Positions 7,515-15,723 of a stretch of DNA of 39,609 nucleotides are shown here, in pieces (position 1 is the stretch's first letter; each line of letters starts with the position of its first letter). A program made the translations under genes and the position numbers. The DNA is from Collinsella sp. (GTDB lineage: Bacteria > Actinomycetota > Coriobacteriia > Coriobacteriales > Coriobacteriaceae), in the NCBI GenBank assembly GCA_018378775.1, contig JAGZWV010000011.1, positions 1 to 39,609 on the forward strand. Reading direction: 5' to 3'. The notes beneath the pieces are model-generated. The model made no database searches. It was not told where the DNA came from and saw only the letters and a list, made by a program, of their open reading frames with translations.

Positions 7515-9364
7515 GAAAGATCACTCTCCGTATAGGTTCTTTGGTATCCGAGCAAATATAGGCATATCCCAACGATTATAGAGGATAGGGTTCCCGCAAC
7601 CGCCGCCTTGACGACGACCGCGGCCGCAAGGCTGGCAATTTCCATATGGTGTGCAAGACAGAGCGACGCCGCGGTGCCTATTCCGCAGCCGGCGATGGCA
7701 GCGATTGCAGCCAGGTTCGAGCCCTGCTCGGCACGCCTGGCATGGGCGTTGAGCAGCAGAGATGTCAGTGCAGCTGTCGCCGCGACAAGCACAACGGCAG
7801 CCCAGAAGAGCATGTCTCCCAGCGCCGCGGCAACATTGCCGAGCCCCAGCACGCCTCCGGCGGAAAGCGCAACCGTAGCCAGGCGGCCAAAAAGCGCGCC
7901 CATCCCCGTGGCGGCCGCGGCGCTTGCCGGGCCGAGCCAAAAGGCCGCGATGCCGGCGGCGACCCCGGCGGCAAGGAGGACGTCACCCGTTAGACAGCCA
8001 AGTGCTACCGCGCAGGTGAGCGCGGCGCTCGCGGCAGCCTCGGTGCGGCCCCAGGCGATCCACCAACCGGACATGGTGGCGGCAAAGAGCACCGCGACGG
8101 GCAGCATCGACAGGATGCCCTGCGCCTGCATGGTGGCGTTGGCCATAAGTACCAAAAAGCCCACGGCCGAGATAGCCGAGCCAATCTGCGGGGCCAGGCC
8201 GGCGGCCACCCCAATCGCGATGGCCGCGGCAATAAGTCCGGGAAGCGCCGCGACGCCAGCCGTCTGCATGATCAAAAAGCTAAAGGCGCCACACGCTAGC
8301 GCCGAGATGGCGCGCATGGTGTAATCGCGCGCGTGGCTCCAGCGCGTGCCGGCCCAGCCGAGTGCGGGGTCGACCTCGATGGTGTCGTCCTCATAGGGCA
8401 ACGATTCGATATCGTCTGCCGCGCGCTCGTCATCCGACAGCTCGCCCACCATCTGCTCCAGGCTGCGACGGCCCTCGCGCACGCTGCCCAAGCCGGCGAG
8501 CAGCTGGTCACAAAATGACTCGATGCTGCTGGGGCGGTCTTGCGGCATGGGGGAGAGGGCGCTCATGAGCGCAGCCTCGGCCCCCGGGGGAAAGTGCGGG
8601 ATGAGCTCGCTAGGGTAGGTGGCACCGCCGATGATGCGGCCGAGCGAGTCGCCGGGCGTGGCGGCTATAAAGGGAGCGCTGCCGCACAGGCCCTCGTAGA
8701 TCACACAGGCGAGGGCAAAGACATCGGCGCGCTCGTCGACTGTGCCAGTCTCGATATCGAGCTGCTCGGGCGGCATGTAGCCGATGGTGCCGCCGCGCGA
8801 GCCGCCAAAGCCGCCGGCAGACGACAGCCGCGCCATGCCAAAGTCGGTGAGCTTTACATTGCCCGAGTGGTCGATGAGCACGTTGGCGGGCTTAATATCC
8901 AGGTGGAGCACGCCGTTGCTATGGGCGAAGGTGAGCGCCTGGCCCAGCGCGTCGGCAATTGCCGCGGCCTCGTCAAAGGTGAGCGAATGACCGTCCACGC
9001 GATGCAAAAACTCGGCTAGGGACATGCCGTCGACATATTCCATGACTAGGTAGGCATAGGCGGTATCGTGCGTAAAGTCGATAACCTGCACGATATTGGG
9101 ATGTTGAAGCATGGCGGCAGTGTGCGCCTCGCGCAGGACATCCATGATGTCGCTGGCGGGCATGCCGGCACCGTTGATAAGAGGGATGCGCTTAATGGCC
9201 ACGCGACGGCGCAGGTGCGTGTCGCGGCAAATCTCGATGGAGCCAAAACCGCCGGTCGCGAGCGTCTCGAGCGGCTGGAACCGCTTGAGCAGCTCGCGAG
9301 AGCTGGTGCCCTCCAAGGGAACGTCCGGCGAGAACCGGGCGGTATGTTGCGAGAAAAGCGGCAT
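7511..9364 (-). CDS. Ser/Thr protein kinase with polytopic membrane C-terminus (HLD catalytic loop)
   Basis: A 617-residue kinase heading the operon. The kinase domain (about 30-290) has ATGGFGS as glycine loop, VAIK (Lys58), HLDIKPANVL (154-163) and DFGMAR (Asp174). The catalytic loop reads HLD where most kinases have HRD, so it is a non-RD kinase. Asp156, Asn161, Lys58 and Asp174 are kept, so activity is plausible. After an acidic linker (300-345) there are eight or more hydrophobic, Ala/Gly-rich segments in place of a PASTA ectodomain. ATG 9364 is preferred over TTG 9370 because the GAGGG ribosome-binding site lies eight bases from the ATG but almost touches the TTG. It occupies the head of the operon, where mycobacteria have no kinase. 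It could fill the role of PknA, but its architecture differs. Confidence 0.88.
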   Translation of the reverse strand: MPLFSQHTARFSPDVPLEGTSSRELLKRFQPLETLATGGFGSIEICRDTHLRRRVAIKRIPLINGAGMPASDIMDVLREAHTAAMLQHPNIVQVIDFTHDTAYAYLVMEYVDGMSLAEFLHRVDGHSLTFDEAAAIADALGQALTFAHSNGVLHLDIKPANVLIDHSGNVKLTDFGMARLSSAGGFGGSRGGTIGYMPPEQLDIETGTVDERADVFALACVIYEGLCGSAPFIAATPGDSLGRIIGGATYPSELIPHFPPGAEAALMSALSPMPQDRPSSIESFCDQLLAGLGSVREGRRSLEQMVGELSDDERAADDIESLPYEDDTIEVDPALGWAGTRWSHARDYTMRAISALACGAFSFLIMQTAGVAALPGLIAAAIAIGVAAGLAPQIGSAISAVGFLVLMANATMQAQGILSMLPVAVLFAATMSGWWIAWGRTEAAASAALTCAVALGCLTGDVLLAAGVAAGIAAFWLGPASAAAATGMGALFGRLATVALSAGGVLGLGNVAAALGDMLFWAAVVLVAATAALTSLLLNAHARRAEQGSNLAAIAAIAGCGIGTAASLCLAHHMEIASLAAAVVVKAAVAGTLSSIIVGICLYLLGYQRTYTESDLS

Positions 9365-9444
9365 GGCCAACCCTCGTGCGTTTAAAGTTCATTTGCGAGC
9401 GGCGGGCGCGGAGCCGATCCGTTCGCGGTGGCATAGATGCTGCT

Positions 9445-9472
9445 AGTGTAGCACGCTCGGGTGCATGGTGAA
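9445..9472 (-). promoter_or_regulatory. Predicted promoter of the kinase/FHA/PP2C/SEDS-PBP operon
   Basis: On the minus strand a TTCACC (9472-9467) is followed after 16 bases by TACACT (9450-9445). TG one base before the -10 makes it an extended -10 (TGCTACACT). The start point would be near 9438, leaving a leader of about 70 bases. It separates the operon from the YcxB-like gene upstream. Predicted by eye only. Confidence 0.45.
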
Positions 9473-9506
9473 GGTAGCGGGGCGAGGTGGCCTATCTGAC
9501 TTGGCC

Positions 9507-10223
9507 TTAGCGCTTCTTCTTGTTCTTCTTCTGCTTGCGCTGTTTGGCCTTTGCGTTCTTGGGCTCGCTTTCCTGCTTGGCCTTGGCAGCGGCCTTTTCG
9601 GCCTTCATCTTCTTGCGTTTGGTCTCAATGCGCAGCTTTTTGTTGATGCGCGCCTTGAGGAAGGAGCCAAACTGCTCGGCATCGCCGCGAACAAAGGTGT
9701 CCTTGGGGATCGTCACGCCCTGGTCGGCGAACATGGCCACAAAGATGCGCTCGCCGTCGAGCACGTGGTCGAGCTTCTCAAACGGGAAGAACTGCGACTT
9801 GCCGCTCTTGCCCCAGACCATCAGGCCGTCCTCGTTGGCGGCGACGCGGCGGTAGCGGCCGCCCATGGACTCGTCGGCCTCGACGGCATCGATAAAGTCG
9901 CGGGCGAGCGTGTGGTGGAGGTTCTTGCTCCACCAGGCCAAAAAGGCGCCGAACACGATCAGCACGACGCCGAACTTGATCCAGCTGCCGCCGGCCACCA
10001 GCATGCCGATGCCGATGAGCACGGCAATCGCGGCGGCGACGTACAGGGAGCCACGGCGCCTGGGCGAGGCGACCAGGCGGGCGAAGTCGGTGACGAGGTC
10101 GTTTTCATACTGATACTCGTTGAGGTACAGAATGCCGTCATCGGCCGCGGCCTGCGCCTCGAGCGCGACCTCGACCTGGTCGGCTGCTTCGGAGGGAATG
10201 AGGTTGCTCTCTGCGTCTGCCAT
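9507..10223 (-). CDS. YcxB-like membrane protein
   Basis: A 238-residue protein of unknown function. The N-terminal 55 residues are acidic. Two membrane segments follow (about 59-78 and 80-98), then a domain of about 95 residues containing RYRRVAANEDGLMVWGKSGK and FPFEKLDHVLDGERIFVAMF, which resembles the YcxB-like C-terminal domain. The last 45 residues are almost all Lys, Ala, Glu and Arg, a highly basic tail unusual for the family. ATG 10223 has AGGAG ten bases upstream. It is transcribed divergently from dnaX with 116 bp between start codons, and it is separated from the kinase operon by that operon's own predicted promoter. The domain assignment is by resemblance only. Confidence 0.75.
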   Translation of the reverse strand: MADAESNLIPSEAADQVEVALEAQAAADDGILYLNEYQYENDLVTDFARLVASPRRRGSLYVAAAIAVLIGIGMLVAGGSWIKFGVVLIVFGAFLAWWSKNLHHTLARDFIDAVEADESMGGRYRRVAANEDGLMVWGKSGKSQFFPFEKLDHVLDGERIFVAMFADQGVTIPKDTFVRGDAEQFGSFLKARINKKLRIETKRKKMKAEKAAAKAKQESEPKNAKAKQRKQKKNKKKR

Positions 10224-10339
10224 GCTCTTTGGACTCCTATCGCGGCGGGCTCGCCGTACGGGTTATTATGGAATGCAGTATGCCGTGCGACCGCATGGCC
10301 GCCGCGGCAACAAGACTCAGTATACCCGGGGGAGCACCC

Positions 10340-12808
10340 ATGGAATCGTTGTACCGAAAGTATCGCCCGCTCACCTTCGACTCCGTGGTGGGCCAGCAGC
10401 ATATCGTCTCGACGCTCGAGCACGCCATCACCGAGGGGCGCCTGTCCCACGCCTACCTGTTCTGCGGACCGCGCGGCACGGGCAAGACCACCATGGCGCG
10501 CATTCTGGCCAAGGCGCTGCTGTGCCGCAATGCCGAGGCGGCGCGCGCCGAGGGTGCAAGCGGCTGCATGCCCGACGGTACTTGCGAGGAGTGCGAACTC
10601 ATTGCCGAGGGCAACCACCCCGATGTCTACGAGCTCGATGCCGCAAGCCGTACCGGCGTGGACAACGTGCGCGAGGAGATCATCAACTCCGTCAACTTTG
10701 CCCCGGTGCGCGGCAAGTACAAGATTTATATCATCGACGAGGTCCACATGCTCACGACGGCGGCGTTCAACGCGCTGCTCAAGACGCTTGAGGAGCCGCC
10801 GGCACACGTGATCTTTGTGCTGTGCACCACCGACCCGCAAAAGATTCTGGAGACCATCCTCTCGCGCTGCCAGCGTTTCGATTTCCATCGCATCGGCAAC
10901 GAGGATATTGAGCATCGCCTGGCATACGTGTGCGAGCAGGAGGGCTTCGATTACGACGACGAGGCGCTGGCTATCGTGGCGCGTCATGCCAAGGGCGGCA
11001 TGCGCGACGCGTTGTCCACGCTGGAGCAGCTGAGCGTCTTTGGCAACGGTTCTGTGCATGCGGACGACGCCCGCTCGCTTTTAGGCGAGGTTTCGGACCA
11101 GATTCTGGGCGAGTTTTCCCGTGCCATTGCCGATCGCGATGTTGCCGAGCTCTATGGACTGATTCGTGCGCAGGTCGAGGAAGGAAACGACCTGCTGGAA
11201 CTGACGCGCGACCTGGTGGCGCATGTGCGTGACGTGTACGTTGCCTGCGTTGCCGGTGCCCGTGCCGAGCTGTTTGAGGGCGGCTCCGAGCAGGCCGAGG
11301 CGCTTGCTGCCGAGGCCGCTGCCTTTGGCGAGCATCCTGCCGACCGCCTGGCCCGTGTGCTGACAGTGCTCGACGATGCCGCACTGGAGATGAGGGGCGC
11401 GAGCGACGTGCGCCTGGTGCTCGAGATCGCCTGCACGCGTCTGGCACGTCCCGAGGCCGATTTGACGATTGAAGCTTTGGCTGAGCGCGTAGCTCGCTTG
11501 GAGGCCATGGTTGCCAACGCCGCCGTTCCGGCGAGCGTGGCTGCTGCTCAGGCCGCCGCGCCTGCAGCATCCGTACCCGCTGCTGCCCAGCAGCCGACGC
11601 TAATTTCGGGCGTCCGTGCTGCTGCTCCGGCGGCATCCGCTGCCCCTGCTGTTACGTCCGCGCGCCAGGGCGGTATGCCTTGGGACCGCGGCGCTGCTGT
11701 TCCGGCTGCCCAGCCTGCACCCAAGTCCGCGGCTCCGGCTCCCGCGCCCAAGCCTGTAACGCCTGCACCTCAGCCCGTTGCGGCTCCGGCTCCCGTGCCT
11801 GCTGCATCGACCGTGCCGGTGTCCAAGCCCAACAACGCCGCCCAGGTTGCCGCCGCCGGTGCTGCCGAGACCCCCGCGGTCGAGGACGCCGGCGAGCTCC
11901 AGCGCAAATGGGCCGAGGTCGTCGAGCGCGTCAAGGCTCGTCAGGCTTCCTACGCAGGCCTGCTGCTCAACGCCCGCGCCACGGCCGACGACGGCTCCAA
12001 GCTCACGGTTTCGTTCCCCGCGGGCTCGACCTTTGCTATCAAGATGCTCGGTCGCGCCGACACACAGTCGGTGGTTCTGCCGACAGTCAGTGCGGTCTTC
12101 GGTCGTCGTACCGTCGACTATGTCCTGGATGGGGGTGGCACGCCGGCTCCTCAACATGAGGAGCATTCTCCATCTGCACGGGCTGCGGTATCTGCGGACC
12201 CGCAACCCGTGTCCTCGGCGGCCCCTGCATCTTCGAGCGCCAGCGCTCCGCAGCAGCAAGCGACGCCGGTGATGGCACCGACCCCGTCGGCGCCTAAGCC
12301 CGCCACGCCCAAACCGGCCGCTCCGGCTCCCGCGCCCAAGCCCGCTGCCGCGCCTGCGCCCAAGTCATCCGACCTGGCTAAGGCCCCCTGGCTGCGCTCC
12401 GACAACCCTGCCGGCGCTCCCGCTACGGGCAAGCTCCCGACCGAGCCCGCGCCCCGTGCGCCCGAGCGCTCTGCCGCCCCCAAATCTCAGCCTGCCGCGT
12501 CGTCTGCGCCGTGGGAATCCGAGCAGGTTCCCTACGACGATGCCATGGTCGGCGGTTTTGCTGCCGATGCCGGCGGGGACGATCTGCCGCCGTTCGACGT
12601 GCCGGGTGCGGCGTCCGCGCCCAAGCCCGCTGCAGCTGCCCCCAAAGAGGAGGACGCCCCCGCTGCCCCTTGGGAGTCCAACCCAGGCGCGGGCAGCCCC
12701 TTCGGCCACCAGGGCGCAGCCCCGAGCATCCCGCAGACCGAGGACGAGGCCAAAGCCCTCATCCGCAGCGTCTTCGGCCAGGCCACCATCTTCAAGCCGG
12801 TGGAGTAG
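10340..12808 (+). CDS. dnaX: DNA polymerase III subunit gamma/tau
   Basis: The clamp-loader ATPase of the replisome, 822 residues. It starts MESLYRKYRPLTFDSVVGQQ, typical of the family. Walker A GPRGTGKTT lies at 43-51, zinc-binding cysteines at 62, 76, 82 and 85, Walker B IYIIDEVH at 129-136, sensor CTTD at 162-165 and LSRCQRFDF near 174. After the AAA+ and collar regions (to about 385) come two long Ala/Pro-rich stretches around a compact segment (KWAEVVERVKARQASYAGLL and following) that probably contacts another subunit. A short conserved-looking tail ends LIRSVFGQATIFKPVE. ATG 10340 follows GGGGGAGCACCC; the longer frame from 10229 runs into the divergent promoter region. I saw no A-rich slippery site for programmed gamma/tau frameshifting. 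The dnaX-ybaB-recR order is common in Gram-positives, but here a minus-strand gene is inserted between the first two. Confidence 0.96.
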   Translation: MESLYRKYRPLTFDSVVGQQHIVSTLEHAITEGRLSHAYLFCGPRGTGKTTMARILAKALLCRNAEAARAEGASGCMPDGTCEECELIAEGNHPDVYELDAASRTGVDNVREEIINSVNFAPVRGKYKIYIIDEVHMLTTAAFNALLKTLEEPPAHVIFVLCTTDPQKILETILSRCQRFDFHRIGNEDIEHRLAYVCEQEGFDYDDEALAIVARHAKGGMRDALSTLEQLSVFGNGSVHADDARSLLGEVSDQILGEFSRAIADRDVAELYGLIRAQVEEGNDLLELTRDLVAHVRDVYVACVAGARAELFEGGSEQAEALAAEAAAFGEHPADRLARVLTVLDDAALEMRGASDVRLVLEIACTRLARPEADLTIEALAERVARLEAMVANAAVPASVAAAQAAAPAASVPAAAQQPTLISGVRAAAPAASAAPAVTSARQGGMPWDRGAAVPAAQPAPKSAAPAPAPKPVTPAPQPVAAPAPVPAASTVPVSKPNNAAQVAAAGAAETPAVEDAGELQRKWAEVVERVKARQASYAGLLLNARATADDGSKLTVSFPAGSTFAIKMLGRADTQSVVLPTVSAVFGRRTVDYVLDGGGTPAPQHEEHSPSARAAVSADPQPVSSAAPASSSASAPQQQATPVMAPTPSAPKPATPKPAAPAPAPKPAAAPAPKSSDLAKAPWLRSDNPAGAPATGKLPTEPAPRAPERSAAPKSQPAASSAPWESEQVPYDDAMVGGFAADAGGDDLPPFDVPGAASAPKPAAAAPKEEDAPAAPWESNPGAGSPFGHQGAAPSIPQTEDEAKALIRSVFGQATIFKPVE

Positions 12809-12829
12809 CTGCGCGGGCGGGCATACTGC

Positions 12830-13303
12830 TCAAGAAGAGAACTCTTTGTCCGGGCGCATCTGTATTTCGGACATGTGTAATGTGGTGCCGCGTATATCGC
12901 ATTCGAGTAGACAGGTACGTGACGGTCGGCCTAGGATGCTGAGGTCGATACGATACGTTGCATGGCTGTCCGTGTACTCGACTTGCTCGGCGCTGACGGT
13001 TGCTCCGATTGTCGAGAAAACGCCTAGTTCGGCATCGACAATCTTGGAGTTCTTTATCTTGACCTTGAACTCTTGGTAGAGGGATGGGCTGTTGTAGTAA
13101 ACGGTTCGGGTTCCGTCGGTGCACTCATCGGTCGCTTCCCATTTGACGACGGGCTGGCCCGAGCTGGCTACCAGCAGTTCTGCTCCAAAGGCTATAGCAT
13201 GGGTGATGACAACCAGCAATGCCCAGCCGACAAAGAGATAGAGAACCACATACATAACGGGGTGTTTTGAGCGGATGTTTTGGAGCACGTCGGGGGCATT
13301 CAT
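12830..13303 (-). CDS. Small single-pass membrane protein of unknown function
   Basis: 157 residues, not recognised. An N-terminal cytosolic stretch (MNAPDVLQNIRSKHP) leads into a hydrophobic segment (about 17-42). A soluble domain of about 110 residues follows, with alternating polar and hydrophobic residues that look beta-rich and four cysteines (ECTDG, CLLECDI). ATG 13303 is chosen over the longer frame (13333) because GGAGG lies seven bases upstream. The minus strand also carries GGGGTATAAT at 13347-13338, about 35 bases above the start. The gene converges on dnaX with only 21 bp between stop codons and no visible terminator. It might be a Coa1/Tim21-like small membrane protein, but that is a guess. 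Confidence 0.65.
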   Translation of the reverse strand: MNAPDVLQNIRSKHPVMYVVLYLFVGWALLVVITHAIAFGAELLVASSGQPVVKWEATDECTDGTRTVYYNSPSLYQEFKVKIKNSKIVDAELGVFSTIGATVSAEQVEYTDSHATYRIDLSILGRPSRTCLLECDIRGTTLHMSEIQMRPDKEFSS

Positions 13304-13337
13304 GGGGCACCTCCAAATTGCTATCTGCGGCAATCAA

Positions 13338-13343
13338 ATTATA
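13338..13343 (-). promoter_or_regulatory. -10 element for the small membrane protein gene
   Basis: A perfect TATAAT on the minus strand, preceded by GGGG. No recognisable -35 hexamer is seen at the normal distance. It lies about 35 bases above the ATG at 13303. Confidence 0.45.
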
Positions 13344-13446
13344 CCCCACCGCCATGAGCGCCGCCTCGAGTAGTGGCTCGGCATTTAGCCATTTAGTGGT
13401 ACGCATTAAATGTCGGATTCCGGCTCTACAAGATTTAGCTTTCAAT

Positions 13447-13481
13447 ATTATGCAGATGCGAATTATTCGACTTTGCATAAT
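13447..13481. promoter_or_regulatory. Nested palindrome, candidate operator
   Basis: The outer arms ATTATGCA (13447-13454) and TGCATAAT (13474-13481) are perfect inverted repeats. An inner CGAATTATTCG (13459-13469) is centred exactly between them, with four bases on each side. The full symmetry over 35 bp suggests binding of a dimer or tetramer of a regulator. The right arm also contains a CATAAT that could serve as a -10. Confidence 0.45.
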
Positions 13482-13643
13482 CTTTGGGCGCGGCTTGCAC
13501 TCCAGGACATGTATATCGACTGAGGTAGCGCGACCGCCCCGCTCGCTGGCCGCGCGCCGTGGTACGATTTTTGAGTTTGAAAGTCCCGCCGCGCTCCGGC
13601 TGCCCTTGCAGCTTGTCGCGCGGCCGCACGTAAAGGAGCCATT

Positions 13644-13964
13644 ATGGCCGGTATGAACATGCAGCAGATGATGAAGCAGGCTCGCAAGATGCAGGAGCAG
13701 CTTGCCGCCGCGCAGGAGAACCTCAAGTCCCAGACCGTCGACGCCTCTGCCGGCGGCGGCATGGTCAAGGTGACCGTTAACGGCGAGATGGAGCTCGTCA
13801 ACCTCACCATCGATCCCGATGCGCTCGATCCCGAGGACGTCGATATGCTGCAGGACATGATCATGGCTGCCGTCAACGAGGCCGTCCGCGGCGTCAACGA
13901 GCTCGCCAACAAGCAGATGGGCGCCATCACCGGCGGCCTCAACATCCCGGGCATGCCGTTCTAA
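13644..13964 (+). CDS. ybaB: YbaB/EbfC nucleoid-associated protein
   Basis: A small DNA-binding protein of 106 residues, the family's usual length. The Met-rich start (MAGMNMQQMMKQARKMQEQL) forms the N-terminal helix. GGGMVKVTVNGEMELVNLTI and ALDPEDVDMLQDMIMAAVNE are hallmark stretches. The C-terminus is Gly/Pro-rich (GGLNIPGMPF). ATG 13644 has AAAGGAG upstream. It lies 13 bp before recR and is probably co-transcribed with it, as in many bacteria. Confidence 0.95.
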   Translation: MAGMNMQQMMKQARKMQEQLAAAQENLKSQTVDASAGGGMVKVTVNGEMELVNLTIDPDALDPEDVDMLQDMIMAAVNEAVRGVNELANKQMGAITGGLNIPGMPF

Positions 13965-13977
13965 GACACGCATATAT

Positions 13978-14574
13978 ATGAGTGCGAATCACAGTCTGCA
14001 AAAACTGCTCGATGAGCTGGGTCGTCTGCCGGGCATTGGTCCCAAGTCGGCCCAGCGCATCGCCTATTACCTGCTCGAGGCCGATGCCGAGGAGGCCCGC
14101 CGCCTGGCCGAGGCCATCCTGGAGGTCAAGCAGGAGGTCCACTTTTGCAGCCGTTGCTTTAATTACGCCACGGCCGACGAGTGCTCCATCTGCCAGGACC
14201 CGATGCGCGATACCACTCGCATTTGCGTGGTGGGCGAGCCGCGCGACGTCCAGGCAATCGAGCGCACGGGCAGCTACCATGGCCTCTACCATGTGCTGGG
14301 CGGCGTGATCAGCCCCATGGACAAGATCGGTCCCGAGCAGCTGCATATCCGCGAGCTGCTGGCGCGCCTGGGCCACGAGGACATCCACGAGGTCATTATC
14401 GCCACCAACCCCAACATTGAGGGCGAGACCACGGCGAGCTACCTTGCTCGCACCATTAAGCCATTGGGCGTTGAGGTATCGCGTCTTGCGAGCGGCCTTC
14501 CCGTGGGCGGCGACTTGGAGTATGCCGACGAGCTTACGCTTGGCCGCGCTATCGAGGCCCGCCGCGCGATCTAG
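13978..14574 (+). CDS. recR: Recombination mediator protein RecR
   Basis: 198 residues, the normal length. RecR forms a ring clamp that works with RecO/RecF to load RecA at gaps. In order: the helix-hairpin-helix (LGRLPGIGPKSAQRIAYYLL), a four-cysteine zinc motif (CSRCFNYATADECSIC, residues about 57-72), a Toprim domain starting RICVVGEPRDVQAIE and the C-terminal LASGLPVGGDLEYADE. The ATG at 13978 has only a weak ribosome-binding site, since the short gap after ybaB reads AAGACACGCATAT. Coupling to ybaB translation is therefore likely. Confidence 0.97.
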   Translation: MSANHSLQKLLDELGRLPGIGPKSAQRIAYYLLEADAEEARRLAEAILEVKQEVHFCSRCFNYATADECSICQDPMRDTTRICVVGEPRDVQAIERTGSYHGLYHVLGGVISPMDKIGPEQLHIRELLARLGHEDIHEVIIATNPNIEGETTASYLARTIKPLGVEVSRLASGLPVGGDLEYADELTLGRAIEARRAI

Positions 14575-14724
14575 ACGGCGTCAGCTCCATGGCATGTCCC
14601 GTCGACCTGCCGCACGGGGCACTCATAATTGGGCGCACGTTCATGCATTTGTTGTTCAACAAACCTGCTTTTCATCCGCTTATCGCGTGGATGGGTCCGT
14701 CTGCACCTCGTATTTGCCCATTCG

Positions 14725-14755
14725 TTGCGCAACCTTTTGGGTTCGCTGATACACT
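14725..14755 (+). promoter_or_regulatory. Predicted extended -10 promoter for the second kinase cassette
   Basis: TGATACACT (14747-14755) is an extended -10, with TTGCGC at 14725-14730 as a loose -35 (19-base spacer). It resembles the TGCTACACT proposed ahead of the first kinase operon. Transcripts would start near 14762, just upstream of a terminator-like hairpin. Confidence 0.45.
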
Positions 14756-14777
14756 CAAATGTGAATATGAAAGAATG

Positions 14778-14802
14778 CGCCGCTTTTAAGCGGCGTGTTT
14801 TT
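14778..14802 (+). terminator. Intrinsic terminator or attenuator hairpin
   Basis: CGCCGCTT and AAGCGGCG (14778-14785 and 14788-14795) are perfect arms, followed by TGTTTTT. The hairpin sits between the predicted promoter and the ribosome-binding site of the gene at 14818. It could therefore stop recR read-through, attenuate the downstream operon, or both. Confidence 0.6.
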
Positions 14803-14817
14803 GTTGGAGGAGAACGC

Positions 14818-15723
14818 ATGCGGCCCGGGGGTACTCAGACAAAGCATGGCGCCGCGGTGCGCATGCGACGCCGGCTGGGCCTGGCGCCTTGGGCGTATGT
14901 GCTGCTGTCTTGCTCGCTCGTGCTGGTCATAGCCGGTGTTTCGGCTTATGGCATGACGGTGCCGTCCATGGTGCAGGCGCATGCTGCGCGCGAGCTGCAT
15001 ATTGGGCGCAAGGCCAAAAGCGACTTGGGAACGACAACCGGATATGCGTGGGCGAGTGTGGTCGGGCGCACCGTGTTTGGCGTCGATCCCGCGGACGAGA
15101 GCGAGCAGGCATCCAACGAGATCACGCTGGCAAACGGCAAGACCATCGTGCTCACCAACGCCAAGGTCATTACGAAGCTTTCCAATAACAGCGTGGCTTC
15201 TGTCGTTAACAAGGCGGAACAGCAGAAGGAGCAGGATTCGCAGCAGACGGGCAAGCCCGGCGGCTCGGACGGGTCCGGTTCTGGCAGCGGTTCGGCGGGC
15301 TCGGACGGCGGTTCCGGTTCGGGCTCCGCCTCTGGCGGTGGATCTAGTGGTGGCTCGACGGACGGCGGCACCGGCGGCGAGACGGGTTCGGGTGGTCTCT
15401 CGGTTGCCGAGGAAGAGAGTATCCACAGCTGGCTCGTGACCAAGTGCAATATGCTCGATGGCTATGTCGCCCGCGCCAATAGCGTGGTTTCGACCTATAA
15501 CGCCACGGGCGATACCGGACCGTGCGACACCCTGGCGAATGACATGTTTGTTATCCGTGCCGAGTTCGGTCGACAAAGGTTCTCGACCAAATCTAAGTGG
15601 TATCGGCAGTATGCCAATCTGTGGGGCTGCTATACCAACCTGTGCCAATGGGTGGGACATTACGGCGATGACGACGTCGCGCTCAACAACTTCAACACCA
15701 ATGTGGCGGCGATCGCCCTATGA
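14818..15723 (+). CDS. Membrane-anchored Gly/Ser-rich extracellular protein of unknown function
   Basis: 301 residues, not recognised. A basic start (RMRRRLG) and one hydrophobic segment (about 25-48) indicate a signal anchor. Outside, residues 50-140 form a region with repeated Asn/Lys/Thr patches. Residues about 143-198 are a low-complexity Gly/Ser linker. A C-terminal domain of about 100 residues carries five cysteines (CNMLDG, CDTLAND, WGCYTNLCQW) and many aromatics, suggesting a disulfide-stabilised outside domain. ATG 14818 has GGAGGAG upstream; an in-frame ATG at 14767 lies inside the terminator leader and is less likely. Its stop overlaps the next kinase start (ATGA), so it is coupled to a kinase gene. 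It could be the sensor or a substrate of that kinase. Confidence 0.72.
   Translation: MRPGGTQTKHGAAVRMRRRLGLAPWAYVLLSCSLVLVIAGVSAYGMTVPSMVQAHAARELHIGRKAKSDLGTTTGYAWASVVGRTVFGVDPADESEQASNEITLANGKTIVLTNAKVITKLSNNSVASVVNKAEQQKEQDSQQTGKPGGSDGSGSGSGSAGSDGGSGSGSASGGGSSGGSTDGGTGGETGSGGLSVAEEESIHSWLVTKCNMLDGYVARANSVVSTYNATGDTGPCDTLANDMFVIRAEFGRQRFSTKSKWYRQYANLWGCYTNLCQWVGHYGDDDVALNNFNTNVAAIAL

Larger units (their letters stand above)
13304..13643 (+). other. Divergent intergenic region with nested palindrome
   Basis: 340 bp without a credible gene, between the minus-strand membrane protein and ybaB. It holds a TATAAT on the minus strand (13343-13338), a symmetric nested palindrome at 13447-13481 and a possible -10 for ybaB, TACGAT, at 13563-13568. 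The GC content is visibly lower from 13330 to 13490 than in the flanking genes. Confidence 0.6.

Noticed and set aside
6057..7535. Plus-strand 492-codon frame
   Set aside because: Antisense to fhaA/fhaB, which carry intact FHA motifs.
9959..11059. Minus-strand 366-codon frame
   Set aside because: Antisense to dnaX and overlaps the YcxB-like gene; no recognisable domain.
11732..12342. Repeated CTCCGGCTCCCGCGCCCAAG within dnaX (11732 and 12320)
   Set aside because: Explained by repeated Ala-Pro-Lys coding in the low-complexity linkers, not a mobile repeat.
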